Notes: generated by a model not told the origin, from the letters alone. A DNA stretch of 64,000 bases from Neobacillus niacini (GCF_030817595.1 NZ_JAUSZN010000001.1:3545001-3609000), one strand, 5' to 3'. Positions 40,727 through 50,675 are shown, counted from the first letter of the stretch. A program made the numbers and translations.

Positions 40727-42583
40727 TTATTCATTTCCCTTTACTAGTTTGATTAATTGTTGTCCATAAATAGTATTATCCAGTATATACCTGCCATTTT
40801 TCTCTTTTGCTTGAAAATCCGATATCGCTTGAACAAATATATATCTACTGTCTTTTACTGAGCTAGTTACATTCAACACACCGTTCTCGGGATGAATAGA
40901 AATACCTTCCGAACTTAATGTATCCAAGATAGTGGTTCCTTCCGCCAGTTGCCACCTTAAATTTCCATCCATTGTCTTTCCATATTGATCCATTAGTTTT
41001 GCAGTAAATTTTGTTTCTATTACCCGTGTTCCCGCAGGTTTCTCAATTTCCACAAGTTTATTATGTGGAACAATTTGGACAAACTGAGTCCTTGATGGTT
41101 CATCAGACACTTTTACATGAAAAACCTTCTTAACTTTTGGATTAGATTTCACTTTCGAGGTTATAAATAGATCCGCTTCCTTATACACTTGATTGGTTAT
41201 GGTAATTTTACCAGTCTCTTTATCAATGGACGCCCCTGGAATTTCTTTTGATTTCTCTCCTGAAATGAAATCTGAGAATTGCCAAAACAGGGGTACATCT
41301 CGTAATGGTTTGTCAAATTGATCCAGAACGATTGCTTTTAACTGGAATGTCTTTTTTATCGAACCAGTAGGTTTTTCAATTGAATGAGGCATTTCAGATT
41401 TATCGAATATAATGTCATTTGCTTTTACAGGTTCATCTTTTTTGTAAATTCTAAAATAATCGATTGTAAATTCCTTTGGGAAAATTTTATTTGCTTTACC
41501 CATCCCCCCTTGAGGATATAATCCTAAGAAAGTCATCATTCTATAATCAAACGTACGATTAGTGGCCTTAACTAACTGATTATCAACATAAAATTTAGTA
41601 CCATTTTCATCCCATTCATATCCATAAATATGAAACTCATTACCAGGATCAAATTTAAGTTTCGTTTCAGGTACATGCAAGTACTCCAGGCAGGTACTTC
41701 CATTTGCATGTATAACTGGTCTCCATGAAGTTAAATCGTTCAAACCAATTTCTATAATATCGACTTCACCTGTTTCATTAGATGAACGCACATCAGTAAC
41801 CGTAGGGTCATCTATTTGCGGATTAATATTTTGGTCATCCTGTACACCAATCATCCACCAAGCCACATGGCTTCCATCTCCTGTATCAGGCAATTTGGCG
41901 CGAATTTCAAAATAACCATACTTTGTTGCTAAACCATCGTATTCAGGAATAATTCTACTAAATTCGTTTTTATTTTCTCCAAATCTATGAAGATAGGTCT
42001 TTTCAAAAGAAGTAATACTTGAATTTTCATTTCGATCAAATGGACTCCATTGCTTTGAATCAGTATCAGCCCTTATGATGATTACACTGTCTTCGAATAT
42101 ATAGTTTGTTTTTGATTGAACATCATCAGACCAATTCCTTAAATATTGATTTACCCAGACGGAACGATTTAAGATTCCGCTGTCAAAGTCATCATTAAAG
42201 TAAAGCTTCCACCCCGCCTTTTCTAACGGATTAGGTGGAGTATCTTTACCTGAAGTATGAAACGTCTTCACTTTGGTCATTCCAAATATACCCCGATCCT
42301 TTGTATACTTTGCAACGACACTAAAAGTAGCAGCTTCAGCTTCAGGCTCAATAATTAACAACCCTTCTTTGTCAATTGATATTCCTTGCACCTTTGGATG
42401 GAGGGACCAAGTAATATGTTGTAAATTTATTTTAGTTTTATTCTTTAATACAGCTTTTGCAATGAATCGTCTTTTTGTATACCCTGATATTGGAATCTTT
42501 AACATTAGCAAATTAGGCATATCCTTTTCTCGATCAACGATCTCAATTCTATCGATGCTTTCAAATACATAATCGTCTGCCAT
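40727..42583 (-). CDS. GH16-type endo-glycosidase with Ig-like domains and no signal peptide
   Basis: Protein of 618 residues. An N-terminal Ig-like region (about 1-125), a GH16 beta-jelly-roll (about 130-360) with the catalytic signature E-V-D-I-I-E (Glu273, Asp275, Glu278) and flanking GYFEIRAKLPDTGDGSHVAW and IHANGST, then two bacterial Ig-like repeats (about 370-490 and 500-600). GH16 enzymes cut internal beta-galactoside or beta-glucan bonds. Start at 42583 follows GAGGTG; no hydrophobic leader is present in frame even at the longer start 42598. It lies between importer 3 and GH35, so an endo-beta-galactosidase acting on imported chains is a reasonable guess. Intracellular location is unusual for GH16. 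Confidence 0.78.
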   Translation of the reverse strand: MADDYVFESIDRIEIVDREKDMPNLLMLKIPISGYTKRRFIAKAVLKNKTKINLQHITWSLHPKVQGISIDKEGLLIIEPEAEAATFSVVAKYTKDRGIFGMTKVKTFHTSGKDTPPNPLEKAGWKLYFNDDFDSGILNRSVWVNQYLRNWSDDVQSKTNYIFEDSVIIIRADTDSKQWSPFDRNENSSITSFEKTYLHRFGENKNEFSRIIPEYDGLATKYGYFEIRAKLPDTGDGSHVAWWMIGVQDDQNINPQIDDPTVTDVRSSNETGEVDIIEIGLNDLTSWRPVIHANGSTCLEYLHVPETKLKFDPGNEFHIYGYEWDENGTKFYVDNQLVKATNRTFDYRMMTFLGLYPQGGMGKANKIFPKEFTIDYFRIYKKDEPVKANDIIFDKSEMPHSIEKPTGSIKKTFQLKAIVLDQFDKPLRDVPLFWQFSDFISGEKSKEIPGASIDKETGKITITNQVYKEADLFITSKVKSNPKVKKVFHVKVSDEPSRTQFVQIVPHNKLVEIEKPAGTRVIETKFTAKLMDQYGKTMDGNLRWQLAEGTTILDTLSSEGISIHPENGVLNVTSSVKDSRYIFVQAISDFQAKEKNGRYILDNTIYGQQLIKLVKGNE

Positions 42584-42640
42584 ATTACACCTCATCACAG
42601 CATTTTTGTTTACTTACAATCTTATTATCATTGAAAAGGT

Positions 42641-43525
42641 TTATTCTTTTACACTGCCAATCGTAATACCTTTAATGAAATACTTTTGTAAAAATGGATA
42701 AACAAGCAGTACCGGCAATATTCCCATGAAAATCTGTGCGGTCCTTAACGTTTTTGACCCCATTTCTTGAAGTTTGCTTAAATCCTCGACAGATATCGCT
42801 TGTACATTAATGGATGTAATTAATGTAGATAGATAGGATTGCAAAGGATAATTTTCCGGCGAATTCATATATAAGATACCATCAAACCAGGAATTCCAGT
42901 GACCAACAACTATAAATAATAATATTGTTGCAATAGCGGGCAAAGAGATAGGCAAATAAATCTTAAATAACAACGTCCAGTGACCTGCCCCATCGATAAT
43001 AGCGGCTTCATCTAAATCTTTGGGAATGTTTCGAAAGAAGTTTAATAACATGACCATATAAAAAACATTCAGTGCTCCAGGCAGGATCAATGCCCAAATT
43101 GTATCAAGTAATCCTGTTTCTTTAACTACCATATATGTAGGTATTAATCCCCCGCCAAAAAACATGGTAATCGCGAAAAACCATACATAGATAGTCCTGA
43201 AGCGAAACTCCTTATTTTTTCGTGATAAGGGATATGCAGTGATGATCACCAAGAACAGATTAATGATTGTCCCTAGTACAACTCTTTTAACTGTAATCCA
43301 TAGCGAAATAAAAAAGTCGGAATTTTCAGCCAAAAATTGATAAGAGGCAGTTGTAAAATCTACCGGGAGAAAAAAAACCTCCCCAGCAACTGCTGCACTA
43401 TTCGAACTTAACGAAACTGCTAATAAATGAACAAAAGGAAGGACGCCTAACAATGTAACAAAGATTAAAAAACACATATTTGTAACATCAAATATTTTCT
43501 GTCCGCGAGTCTTCTTATAAAACAC
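42641..43525 (-). CDS. Carbohydrate ABC permease, LplC type (importer 3)
   Basis: Membrane protein of 294 residues with about six spans, EAA loop DLDEAAIIDGAGHWTLLFKIYLP and C-terminus FIKGITIGSVKE. The start is GTG behind GGGGTGATTTT. It follows the LplB-type permease by 21 bases and precedes GH16 by 57. Works with the lipoprotein at 44606, whose gene comes first in this operon, unlike in the other three importer sets. Confidence 0.87.
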   Translation of the reverse strand: MFYKKTRGQKIFDVTNMCFLIFVTLLGVLPFVHLLAVSLSSNSAAVAGEVFFLPVDFTTASYQFLAENSDFFISLWITVKRVVLGTIINLFLVIITAYPLSRKNKEFRFRTIYVWFFAITMFFGGGLIPTYMVVKETGLLDTIWALILPGALNVFYMVMLLNFFRNIPKDLDEAAIIDGAGHWTLLFKIYLPISLPAIATILLFIVVGHWNSWFDGILYMNSPENYPLQSYLSTLITSINVQAISVEDLSKLQEMGSKTLRTAQIFMGILPVLLVYPFLQKYFIKGITIGSVKE

Positions 43526-43546
43526 AAAATCACCCCAATTCTATAA

Positions 43547-44527
43547 TCAAAAAATTCGATAATCTGTAAATTTATAAGCTAAATAATATGACAATCCAAC
43601 CAAACCTAGAGATATTACTGATTTAAAAAGTCCAATTGCCGCTGCTGCCGAATACTGTTGATCAAATAATCCAAGTCTGTAGACAAATGTATCGATTACA
43701 TCCGCACCTTGATAAACCGTTGGATTATATAATATGAGTATTTGGTCAAAACCGGCATTTAATATTCCACCAATACTTAATGTCGTTAATAAAATGATCA
43801 TTGGCAACATCCCGGGAAGAGTTATATGAATCGTTTGCTTCCATCTATTAGCGCCATCTACTTCAGCTGCTTCATACAAGCTTGGATTAATTCCTACAAT
43901 GGCTGCCAAGAAAATAATCATATTATAGCCCATCCCTTTCCATACATCAGAACCAATGATAATAGATCTAAACCACCCATTACTTCCCATGAACATAATT
44001 GGATCAATATGGAAGAACCCAAGTATTGAATTTATTGGACCATTTAAGGAAAATAACTCAAATATTACTCCCCCCAAAACAGCCCATGATAAAAAATAGG
44101 GAAGAAAAACACTAGTCTGAATAACTCGGGAAAATAATACCTTTCTTACCTCGTTCAATAATAATGCTAACACCAGAGGTACAATAAGACCCAATATCAC
44201 CTTCCAGACGGATATGAGAAAAGTATTATAAAGGATTTGTCCAAAATCAGGCAGATTAAATATATACTTAAAATTATCCAATCCTACCCATGATGACTTC
44301 GAAAAACCTAAATAAGGCTGAAAATCCTGAAATGCCATTACGATTCCAACCATAGGGCCATAAGAATAAATTAACGTTAAAATAACTGCAGGAATGAGCA
44401 TTATATGCATTGGTATTTCTTTAATAAATTGTTCTTTAAATGAAAGTTTTCTTTCCAATGAGCTGTTTGCCTTCATTCTTTGCAAAATGTTAATAGTTTG
44501 TTTATGATCAGATAGTTTTTTTTCCAT
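43547..44527 (-). CDS. Carbohydrate ABC permease, LplB type (importer 3)
   Basis: Membrane protein of 326 residues with an N-terminal arm, about six spans, YSYGPMVGIVMAFQDF in the LplB hallmark position and EAA loop EAAEVDGANRWKQTIHITLP. I choose ATG 44527 (MEKKLSDHK) with GGGTGA upstream. The open frame runs to 44587, but that stretch is occupied by a long hairpin (44554-44587). Second gene of the importer 3 operon. Confidence 0.84.
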   Translation of the reverse strand: MEKKLSDHKQTINILQRMKANSSLERKLSFKEQFIKEIPMHIMLIPAVILTLIYSYGPMVGIVMAFQDFQPYLGFSKSSWVGLDNFKYIFNLPDFGQILYNTFLISVWKVILGLIVPLVLALLLNEVRKVLFSRVIQTSVFLPYFLSWAVLGGVIFELFSLNGPINSILGFFHIDPIMFMGSNGWFRSIIIGSDVWKGMGYNMIIFLAAIVGINPSLYEAAEVDGANRWKQTIHITLPGMLPMIILLTTLSIGGILNAGFDQILILYNPTVYQGADVIDTFVYRLGLFDQQYSAAAAIGLFKSVISLGLVGLSYYLAYKFTDYRIF

Positions 44528-44553
44528 TGTTTCACCCGCTTTCTCTTTATAAA

Positions 44554-44587
44554 TTGAATAAAGGGGAAAGAATCCCCCTTTATTCAA
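44554..44587 (-). terminator. Hairpin between importer 3 binding protein and permease genes
   Basis: Minus-strand TTGAATAAAGGGG and CCCCTTTATTCAA form a perfect 13-base stem with an eight-base loop. It begins 18 bases after the binding-protein stop and is followed by TTTATAAAG. It would protect or partly terminate the mRNA, raising binding protein over permease levels. Confidence 0.7.
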
Positions 44588-44605
44588 TTTGAAATTATAT
44601 TCTCT

Positions 44606-46261
44606 TTAGTTATGTTCTTTGTACCATTCATTAACTTCATCAGTAATTTTTTTACCGCCTAATGCATTCCAACTCTTTACAAATTCATCAAACTTTTCTA
44701 CCGGCTCAGACCCCATAATCATTTTGATATAGGTTTCGTCCCTCATTTTTGCCAAGGAACCACCTTTTGAAATCATCGTTTCAGTTGGACTGCCGGAAAA
44801 TTCATTAACAACTACATTTCCCTTTTCGCGAATTCTCTCGACAGTTCCCCAACCACCATCTTTTGAGACTCGACTAAAATACATTCCCCATTTTGATTGG
44901 TCACCGTCGAGATAATTATTTGCCACTTCAAACAGGTTTATGGATGTTGGATGAGTAGAGTCAATTTTTTCAGCCTTATTATCTAAAGCCTGATTAACTT
45001 CCTGATATGCTTGTTTAAAATCATCCGGCTTATAAATTCGTGGTTGATACCAATTATATACATATCCATTTTCCGCTTTAATTTCTTCACTATATTTTGG
45101 TTTCTGCAACTCCTGATAGAAATTAATCATCTTGATAGCGGCTTCAGGATGTTCAAATCCTTTCCTCACAACTATTACCTGACCTAGTCTTAATGAAGGG
45201 ATAAGAGATTTTGTTTGTTCACCTTTATATGTTGGAAGTTCAACTGGAACCCAATCCGTGTTTGGATTTTGTTCTTTTGTTATATTAAGAGGCCAATTTG
45301 GATACCACCATTCACCAAATGAAATCCCAACCTTACCGGCAACGATATCCTCTACAACCTTGTCAGTATCTTTTAATGCAAATTCTTTATCTATTATTCC
45401 TGATTTATACCAAGAATTCATTAATTGTAAGGTTTCTTTAGTCTCAGGTTGGGTTTCACCAGGAACTAATTTACCATCTTTCCCTTTGACCCAAGCATCG
45501 GGATATGCCCCCATCGTATAGAAGAGTCCTCTTGTATCGAATCCCCATGAAATTAATTCCTTATTGAATGCAACCCCATAAGTATCCTTTTTCCCATTTC
45601 CATCTGGATCTTTATCGACAAACGCTTGTGCCACCTTTTGTAAATCTTCCAGACTCTCCGGGACGCTTAAATTTAATTTATTTAACCAATCTTTCCTTAT
45701 CCAAAGAAACTGCGTGGACATATACGGATCCTCAAAGCTTGGTATCCCTAAAATTTTCCCATCCTGCTTGAATAGATCTAAGGTTTTTCCTCCGTCAAAT
45801 TCCATAAAACTCTTAATCTCATCAGAGGCATAATCATTGTATGAATCTGTTAAGTCACTTAAAATCCCCTGTTTCTTGAACTTCTCGAATTGTGTCATGT
45901 CAATCGCCATAATATCGGGTAAATCACCAGATGCAACGGCTAGGGAAAATTTCTGTTCGAACTGTTCGTTCGCTACTGTCCAGTCATATTTTACATCGAT
46001 ATTAAGCATTTCTTTTAGTTTTTTAACATATCCGTTTGTTTGCGGTGTAACACCCTTCTTGGTTTTAGAATCTTCAGGTTTTCCATACCCAAGTACCTCA
46101 GTAACTGTGATAGGGCTCTTGTATTTCCCTAACGGATCTTTATCCCCAGAAACAGGCTCTTTTTTATGATCTTCGGAACTAGTTTCTTTGCTGCAGGCAG
46201 CCAATGTGGTTCCGATAACCATTAAGAGCACTAAGAAAACGAGAGAAAACTTATTCTTCAC
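44606..46261 (-). CDS. Sugar ABC transporter substrate-binding lipoprotein (importer 3)
   Basis: Extracytoplasmic binding protein of 551 residues. Lipoprotein signal ends in TLAAC. The FVDKDPDGNGKKDTYGVAF segment is the same calcium-site-like motif as in its paralogs. I choose GTG 46261 (coding KNKFSLVFL after the initiator) because GGTGGAG lies six bases upstream; the frame extends to 46285. First gene of its operon, driven by the promoter at 46311-46340 with overlapping cre-like site. Ligand probably a beta-galactose-containing oligosaccharide given GH16 and GH35 downstream, which is inference. Confidence 0.88.
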   Translation of the reverse strand: MKNKFSLVFLVLLMVIGTTLAACSKETSSEDHKKEPVSGDKDPLGKYKSPITVTEVLGYGKPEDSKTKKGVTPQTNGYVKKLKEMLNIDVKYDWTVANEQFEQKFSLAVASGDLPDIMAIDMTQFEKFKKQGILSDLTDSYNDYASDEIKSFMEFDGGKTLDLFKQDGKILGIPSFEDPYMSTQFLWIRKDWLNKLNLSVPESLEDLQKVAQAFVDKDPDGNGKKDTYGVAFNKELISWGFDTRGLFYTMGAYPDAWVKGKDGKLVPGETQPETKETLQLMNSWYKSGIIDKEFALKDTDKVVEDIVAGKVGISFGEWWYPNWPLNITKEQNPNTDWVPVELPTYKGEQTKSLIPSLRLGQVIVVRKGFEHPEAAIKMINFYQELQKPKYSEEIKAENGYVYNWYQPRIYKPDDFKQAYQEVNQALDNKAEKIDSTHPTSINLFEVANNYLDGDQSKWGMYFSRVSKDGGWGTVERIREKGNVVVNEFSGSPTETMISKGGSLAKMRDETYIKMIMGSEPVEKFDEFVKSWNALGGKKITDEVNEWYKEHN

Positions 46262-46310
46262 TTTTATCTCCACCCTTATTTTCATTTTTTGAAAAATTCT
46301 ATCTATTAAT

Positions 46311-46340
46311 ATTATAAATCCGGGTGGTAAACGCTTACAA
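46311..46340 (-). promoter_or_regulatory. Promoter of importer 3 operon with cre-like site over the -35 box
   Basis: Minus strand TTGTAA (46335-46340), 18 bases, TATAAT (46311-46316). The plus-strand 14-mer GGTAAACGCTTACA (46326-46339) matches the cre consensus at 13 of 14 positions and covers the -35 box. Upstream, TATTTACTT (46349-46357) and TGTTTACTT (46368-46376) are near-identical repeats 19 bases apart, possible YesN sites. Confidence 0.75.
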
Positions 46341-46370
46341 TAATACGGTATTTACTTGCTTATATTTTGT

Positions 46371-47474
46371 TTACTTTTTCCTCGATTGTTCCCTATAATC
46401 TTGAGGAGATATATTAACATTTTTTTTGAAAAATAGTGTGAAATAAGAGGGGGAATTAAAACCTAGCTTACTTGCAATGGTTTGGATATAAATTTCAGTT
46501 TCACCTAAATAATATTTTGCTTTGTCTAGCTTTAACTGATTGATAAAATCAGAGATATTAATTCCTGTCTGCTCTTTATAAAATCTTGATAGATAGGAGG
46601 GATTTAAGTATACAGATTTTGCTATAGATGTTAGGGATAAATCTCCTGATATGTTTTCTTTAATATATTCATTTACACTAAAAATTAAATTATGATTCTT
46701 TTCCTTCCTTAAGATCAATTGATAATCACATATCCTTGTTAAAAGAAATATTACATCCTCTTTAGAGGTAATCATAACTGGGAAGCTATCCATTATTCGA
46801 TGAACAAAGTTTTCAAAATTACTTAACATATATTGATAGAAACTATGTTTGCGAAAATATCCTATTAAAAGAAGCGAGATTGAATAAAGAAACTCAGTTC
46901 TTACGATATTTGTAGTTTTATTACAGTCATATAATTCTTTAAATAATTCATTCATTATCTCCATGCATTTACTATAGTTACCTTCAGAAATAGCACTTTC
47001 TAAAATAGGCAATTCCTTCTTCCAAAAATGTTGTATGGGATACTCTATTTCATCTTTTAACTGACTGTCACTTAATTCAATTAAATTATGGAACATTCTT
47101 TCTTCTTGTATTCTTCTTATTGATTTTCGAACAGCATTAATTAACACTTCATCATCTTCAGTTTTCAATACATAACTATCAATGTTTCTTTTCATCGCAT
47201 TATAAACATAATCAAAATTATCGTATCCTGACAGAAAGATAATGCGGCATTGAGGCCAAAGAGATTGTAACTCATCAATGAATTGTAAGCCGCTTTTTTC
47301 AGGCATTCTCATATCGGTGATCACGATATCAATCTTTATTTGTTTTGCAATCCTAATGGCTTCACTAACGGAATATGCCGGATAAATATCTAACTCTTCG
47401 TTAATTTCAGAAAATAATTGCATTAAACCATTCACAATAATCGGTTCATCATCTAAGATAAGCAGTCGATACAT
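46371..47474 (-). CDS. YesN-type response regulator with AraC DNA-binding domain
   Basis: Protein of 367 residues. The receiver domain has the acidic pair LILDDEP, the phosphoryl acceptor Asp54 (IVITDMRMP) and YVLKTEDDE with the conserved lysine. A linker leads to a C-terminal AraC double helix-turn-helix: LTSIAKSVYLNPSYLSRFYK and IQTIASKLGFNSPSYFTLFF. Partner of the YesM-type kinase encoded three bases upstream. The gene stop lies within the upstream region of the importer 3 operon, its obvious target. It activates sugar importer genes in response to the extracytoplasmic signal perceived by the kinase. Confidence 0.9.
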   Translation of the reverse strand: MYRLLILDDEPIIVNGLMQLFSEINEELDIYPAYSVSEAIRIAKQIKIDIVITDMRMPEKSGLQFIDELQSLWPQCRIIFLSGYDNFDYVYNAMKRNIDSYVLKTEDDEVLINAVRKSIRRIQEERMFHNLIELSDSQLKDEIEYPIQHFWKKELPILESAISEGNYSKCMEIMNELFKELYDCNKTTNIVRTEFLYSISLLLIGYFRKHSFYQYMLSNFENFVHRIMDSFPVMITSKEDVIFLLTRICDYQLILRKEKNHNLIFSVNEYIKENISGDLSLTSIAKSVYLNPSYLSRFYKEQTGINISDFINQLKLDKAKYYLGETEIYIQTIASKLGFNSPSYFTLFFKKNVNISPQDYREQSRKK

Positions 47475-47477
47475 TTT

Positions 47478-49238
47478 TTAACCTTCTTTGTTTATTATTC
47501 TCATTAAAATCTTTAAGCCTCCCAAACTGCTTCTGCTGGCAAATAAACCACTTTCATTCCCGTATCTTAATTTCAAACGAGAGCATACATTAAAAATACC
47601 TGTTTTTTCGTTTTCCTCATCAGGTTTTGATAATCTCTGTTGAAGGTGATGTAATTCTTTATCAGTTAGTTGATTACCATTGTCCTCTATTGTAATCATT
47701 AACTCATTTTCTACATAGTTTACTTCAATCTTAAGTACACCCAAATTAATGTTCTCAAAAGCATGTTCAAATGCATTTTCGAGTATGGGCTGTAAAATGA
47801 GACGCGGAACTAAAATATATTTTGTTTCACTTTCTAATTCGGGTGCAAAAAATTGAATTCTGTTTGAAAATCTGATCTCTTGAATGGTGCAATAGTCAAT
47901 TGCATGTTTATATTCATTTTCTAACTCTATGTAATCATTTCCGTTTTTCGTAATAAACTGATAGTAACTGGCCAACTTCTGGGATAGGACAGTTACCTGA
48001 TGAAGATCTTTCATCTTACTCAAACGATAAATACTATAAAAACCATTATATAAGAAGTGAGGATTAATTTGTGACTGAAGTTGTTTTAACTCTGAGTTCT
48101 GAATTTCTATTTTTTGTTGATAATTTTCTTTAATCGATTGATCTAATCGGTAAGTCATCTCTTGGAAACTATTATATAGATAAGAAAATTCAGCATCATA
48201 CTCTATATCATTCAATTGGTTTTTACTATTTTCTTGATAGTTTTTAAATAGTTGTACAAGTTTATGAAGTGGTTTGTGCAACATTCTATTTACAGACCAT
48301 GAGAATAAAATAACAATGACAAAGGAGAATAAAGTTAGCATCAAAAATCCCAAGCTCAATATAGACAATACTCCGGACAATTCTTTCTTATTAATGTACG
48401 TATATAAAGTCATACCTAAAAATTTTATTTTATACTCAGTAACCAGGTATTGATTATGGTTAATCCTAGCAACGAAAGAACTGGGATCTTCATGAGCAAC
48501 ATTAATCATTTTCCTCTTTTGAATAACAGCCGCATTCCGGAGAATTCCGTTCATGATAGATTGATCCGTTTTATACTCTTTAATAATAGAGTTCGATTCA
48601 TCATCAACTAAAAATACACCCGCATCTTTTTTTCCATCAATAATGGGAACAATTTTTTCTATTAATTTATCCTCTGATAACTGAATATAGGAAATGACAT
48701 TCTCACTCTTATCCATTGCAATTAAAAATATTTTATGATTGATTTGATACAGCGGTCTAGGTGCACTTTTATCTATTTTCTTACTAATTTCATCCCATTC
48801 ATTACTTTTGTCTTGCTGAAAATTATTAACAGTTATTGCATGGTTGTATGATTCAATGAAAATTCCATTATTCACAACCAATTCACTAGAATTATTAATC
48901 ATATACAGTTCTTCTTTTATGCTATTGTTTAAGGCAACCTCTTCGTACCCGTTAACCAATTCTCCCAAAAATTTCAGTTTTTCCACATCGGAATCTGAAA
49001 AAAGTTGTAACTGGCGTGTTCTCAAAAATAAAATATGTTCACTCAATAAATCCCCATAGAAACTAACTTTTGATACAACATTGTTCAAATAATGATCTTC
49101 AATACTCCTTTTTCCATAATTCAGTAGAATTAAGTTAGTTAAATAAAGAAAAACTATCATAATTGAAAATACGATTATCATTTTTTGATAAACCAATAAT
49201 TTATTAAAGGCAGATACAACTTTTTTAATTGGAATCAC
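47478..49238 (-). CDS. YesM-type sensor histidine kinase
   Basis: Membrane kinase of 586 residues. A first membrane segment (about 20-42), a long extracytoplasmic sensor region, a second segment near 275-305, a HAMP-like stretch, then the His_kinase domain with QSQINPHFLYNGFY (His394 as phosphoacceptor) and an ATPase domain with ILENAFEHAFE and ITIEDNGNQL. The start is a GTG at 49238 with GCAGG very close, so the true start is uncertain. It is co-transcribed with yesN. The stretch between this gene and GH125 shows no clear promoter beyond a hairpin. Confidence 0.88.
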   Translation of the reverse strand: MIPIKKVVSAFNKLLVYQKMIIVFSIMIVFLYLTNLILLNYGKRSIEDHYLNNVVSKVSFYGDLLSEHILFLRTRQLQLFSDSDVEKLKFLGELVNGYEEVALNNSIKEELYMINNSSELVVNNGIFIESYNHAITVNNFQQDKSNEWDEISKKIDKSAPRPLYQINHKIFLIAMDKSENVISYIQLSEDKLIEKIVPIIDGKKDAGVFLVDDESNSIIKEYKTDQSIMNGILRNAAVIQKRKMINVAHEDPSSFVARINHNQYLVTEYKIKFLGMTLYTYINKKELSGVLSILSLGFLMLTLFSFVIVILFSWSVNRMLHKPLHKLVQLFKNYQENSKNQLNDIEYDAEFSYLYNSFQEMTYRLDQSIKENYQQKIEIQNSELKQLQSQINPHFLYNGFYSIYRLSKMKDLHQVTVLSQKLASYYQFITKNGNDYIELENEYKHAIDYCTIQEIRFSNRIQFFAPELESETKYILVPRLILQPILENAFEHAFENINLGVLKIEVNYVENELMITIEDNGNQLTDKELHHLQQRLSKPDEENEKTGIFNVCSRLKLRYGNESGLFASRSSLGGLKILMRIINKEG

Positions 49239-49259
49239 CTGCTTTTTTTTTAGAATAAC

Positions 49260-49284
49260 ATACCGGGCAAAAACTGCCCGGTAT
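49260..49284 (-). terminator. Hairpin after the GH125 gene
   Basis: ATACCGGGCA and TGCCCGGTAT form a perfect 10-base, GC-rich stem with a five-base loop, 18 bases after the GH125 stop. The next minus-strand bases are GTTATTCTAAAAA, so a U-tract is lacking; it may be a weak terminator or a processing site. Confidence 0.6.
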
Positions 49285-49301
49285 TTATCGCTACACTATT
49301 T

Positions 49302-50627
49302 TTAATCTGCTTTATGTTTCATTAAATTGTCATAAAGCGGGCTTCCTTTAACGGCTTTTCCTGTAAGACTTAACACAAACTCGCTAAACATCGTGTTGGA
49401 CCATGCAAACCAATCCCTAGTAAATTCTTCAGGGCAATCGGCATTAAAGCCTTCATGCATAAAATTTGTGCCGCCGTCTGTATTTTTAAAATACGACACT
49501 ATCTTTTGCTTTTGTGCTTCATCGGTAGTTGTCATACCTTGAATCGCCAGGGCAATATGCCAAATATAATGATCAGGGGTATGCGGACTGCCGATCCCCT
49601 TCGCATATTTCCCTTCGTAATAGTAAGGATTATCCCTGCTTAAAAGGAAAGAACGAGTATTTAAATACGTCGAATCATCAAATGGAAGATATCCTAAATA
49701 TGGCGCCGCAAGGAGGCTCGGTACATTGGCATCATCCATTAAATTGATCCGCCCTTCACCATCGGTTTCATACACATACATGTCACCGTAAATCGGGTGG
49801 TCAAACCTGGCATATTGTTCAATCCCCTTTTGAATCTCGTCACGAAGCTTTAAGCATTCCTCTTTTAATGAAGCATGGTGAAGAACTTCCTTACACATTT
49901 CCGCTGCATATCCTAAAATAACAACCGCAAACATATTAGCCGGAACAAGGTATCCATAGGTACAGGCATCATCACTTGGACGGAAAGCGCTCCAGGTCAT
50001 CCCAGTTGGAACAACACGACCGCCTTTTCCATCGCGGATTAATGTATCGGACTGACGGCAATCGGCACGCTCAAACCGGTAGGAAGAAAGATTTTCATGA
50101 TCCTGCTCTGTCCGCCAAACCTGGATAATCGTTTCAATGACATGTTGGAACGTTTCATCCAGATGCGTGGTACGTCCTGTCGATTTCCAGAATAAATAGG
50201 CTAACTGAACGGGATAGCACAGGGAGTCAATCTCGTATTTCCGTTCCCAAATATGTGGTGACATTTTTGTATGATCGGTTTGATATCCTCTGCCATTTGC
50301 TGTTTCATTAAAGGCGTTGGCATAAGGATCGTGTAAGATAAAAGCAAATTGCTGGCGAATCACCCCTTCCAGCAAATCAGCGATTTCTTTATCCTCTTCA
50401 GCTGCAAGTAAATAAGGTCTTACTTGTGCTGCGGAATCTCGTAACCACATCGCTGGAATGTCTCCGGTAACCACGAATGTTTTTCCATCTTCTTGTTTTT
50501 TCATCGTTGTTTCGTACGTATTAACAAAGCACTTTTCGAACATGAGCTGCAGTTTTTCATCATGAGGAAAAAATTCCTTTACATGATTAATAAGCTTGAT
50601 TAAAGATTGCGGGATCGTAACGGTCAT
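49302..50627 (-). CDS. GH125 exo-alpha-1,6-mannosidase
   Basis: Cytoplasmic (alpha/alpha)6 hydrolase of 441 residues, formerly DUF1237. Characteristic stretches are FVVTGDIPAMWLRDSAAQVR (about 43-62), KYEIDSLCYPVQLAY, TGMTWSAFRPSDDACTYGY and FMHEGFNADCPEEFTRDWFAW. GH125 enzymes remove alpha-1,6-linked mannose, as in N-glycan cores or fungal mannan. Start at 50627 (MTVTIP) follows AGGAG by eight bases; the frame opens at 50645. It stands alone between the TIM-barrel operon terminator and the YesM/YesN genes. It adds mannose to the list of sugars this region can process. Confidence 0.92.
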   Translation of the reverse strand: MTVTIPQSLIKLINHVKEFFPHDEKLQLMFEKCFVNTYETTMKKQEDGKTFVVTGDIPAMWLRDSAAQVRPYLLAAEEDKEIADLLEGVIRQQFAFILHDPYANAFNETANGRGYQTDHTKMSPHIWERKYEIDSLCYPVQLAYLFWKSTGRTTHLDETFQHVIETIIQVWRTEQDHENLSSYRFERADCRQSDTLIRDGKGGRVVPTGMTWSAFRPSDDACTYGYLVPANMFAVVILGYAAEMCKEVLHHASLKEECLKLRDEIQKGIEQYARFDHPIYGDMYVYETDGEGRINLMDDANVPSLLAAPYLGYLPFDDSTYLNTRSFLLSRDNPYYYEGKYAKGIGSPHTPDHYIWHIALAIQGMTTTDEAQKQKIVSYFKNTDGGTNFMHEGFNADCPEEFTRDWFAWSNTMFSEFVLSLTGKAVKGSPLYDNLMKHKAD

Positions 50628-50675
50628 TTTTTTCGCTCCTATCATTATTTTTGAAAACCAAGTGTGATAATTTCG

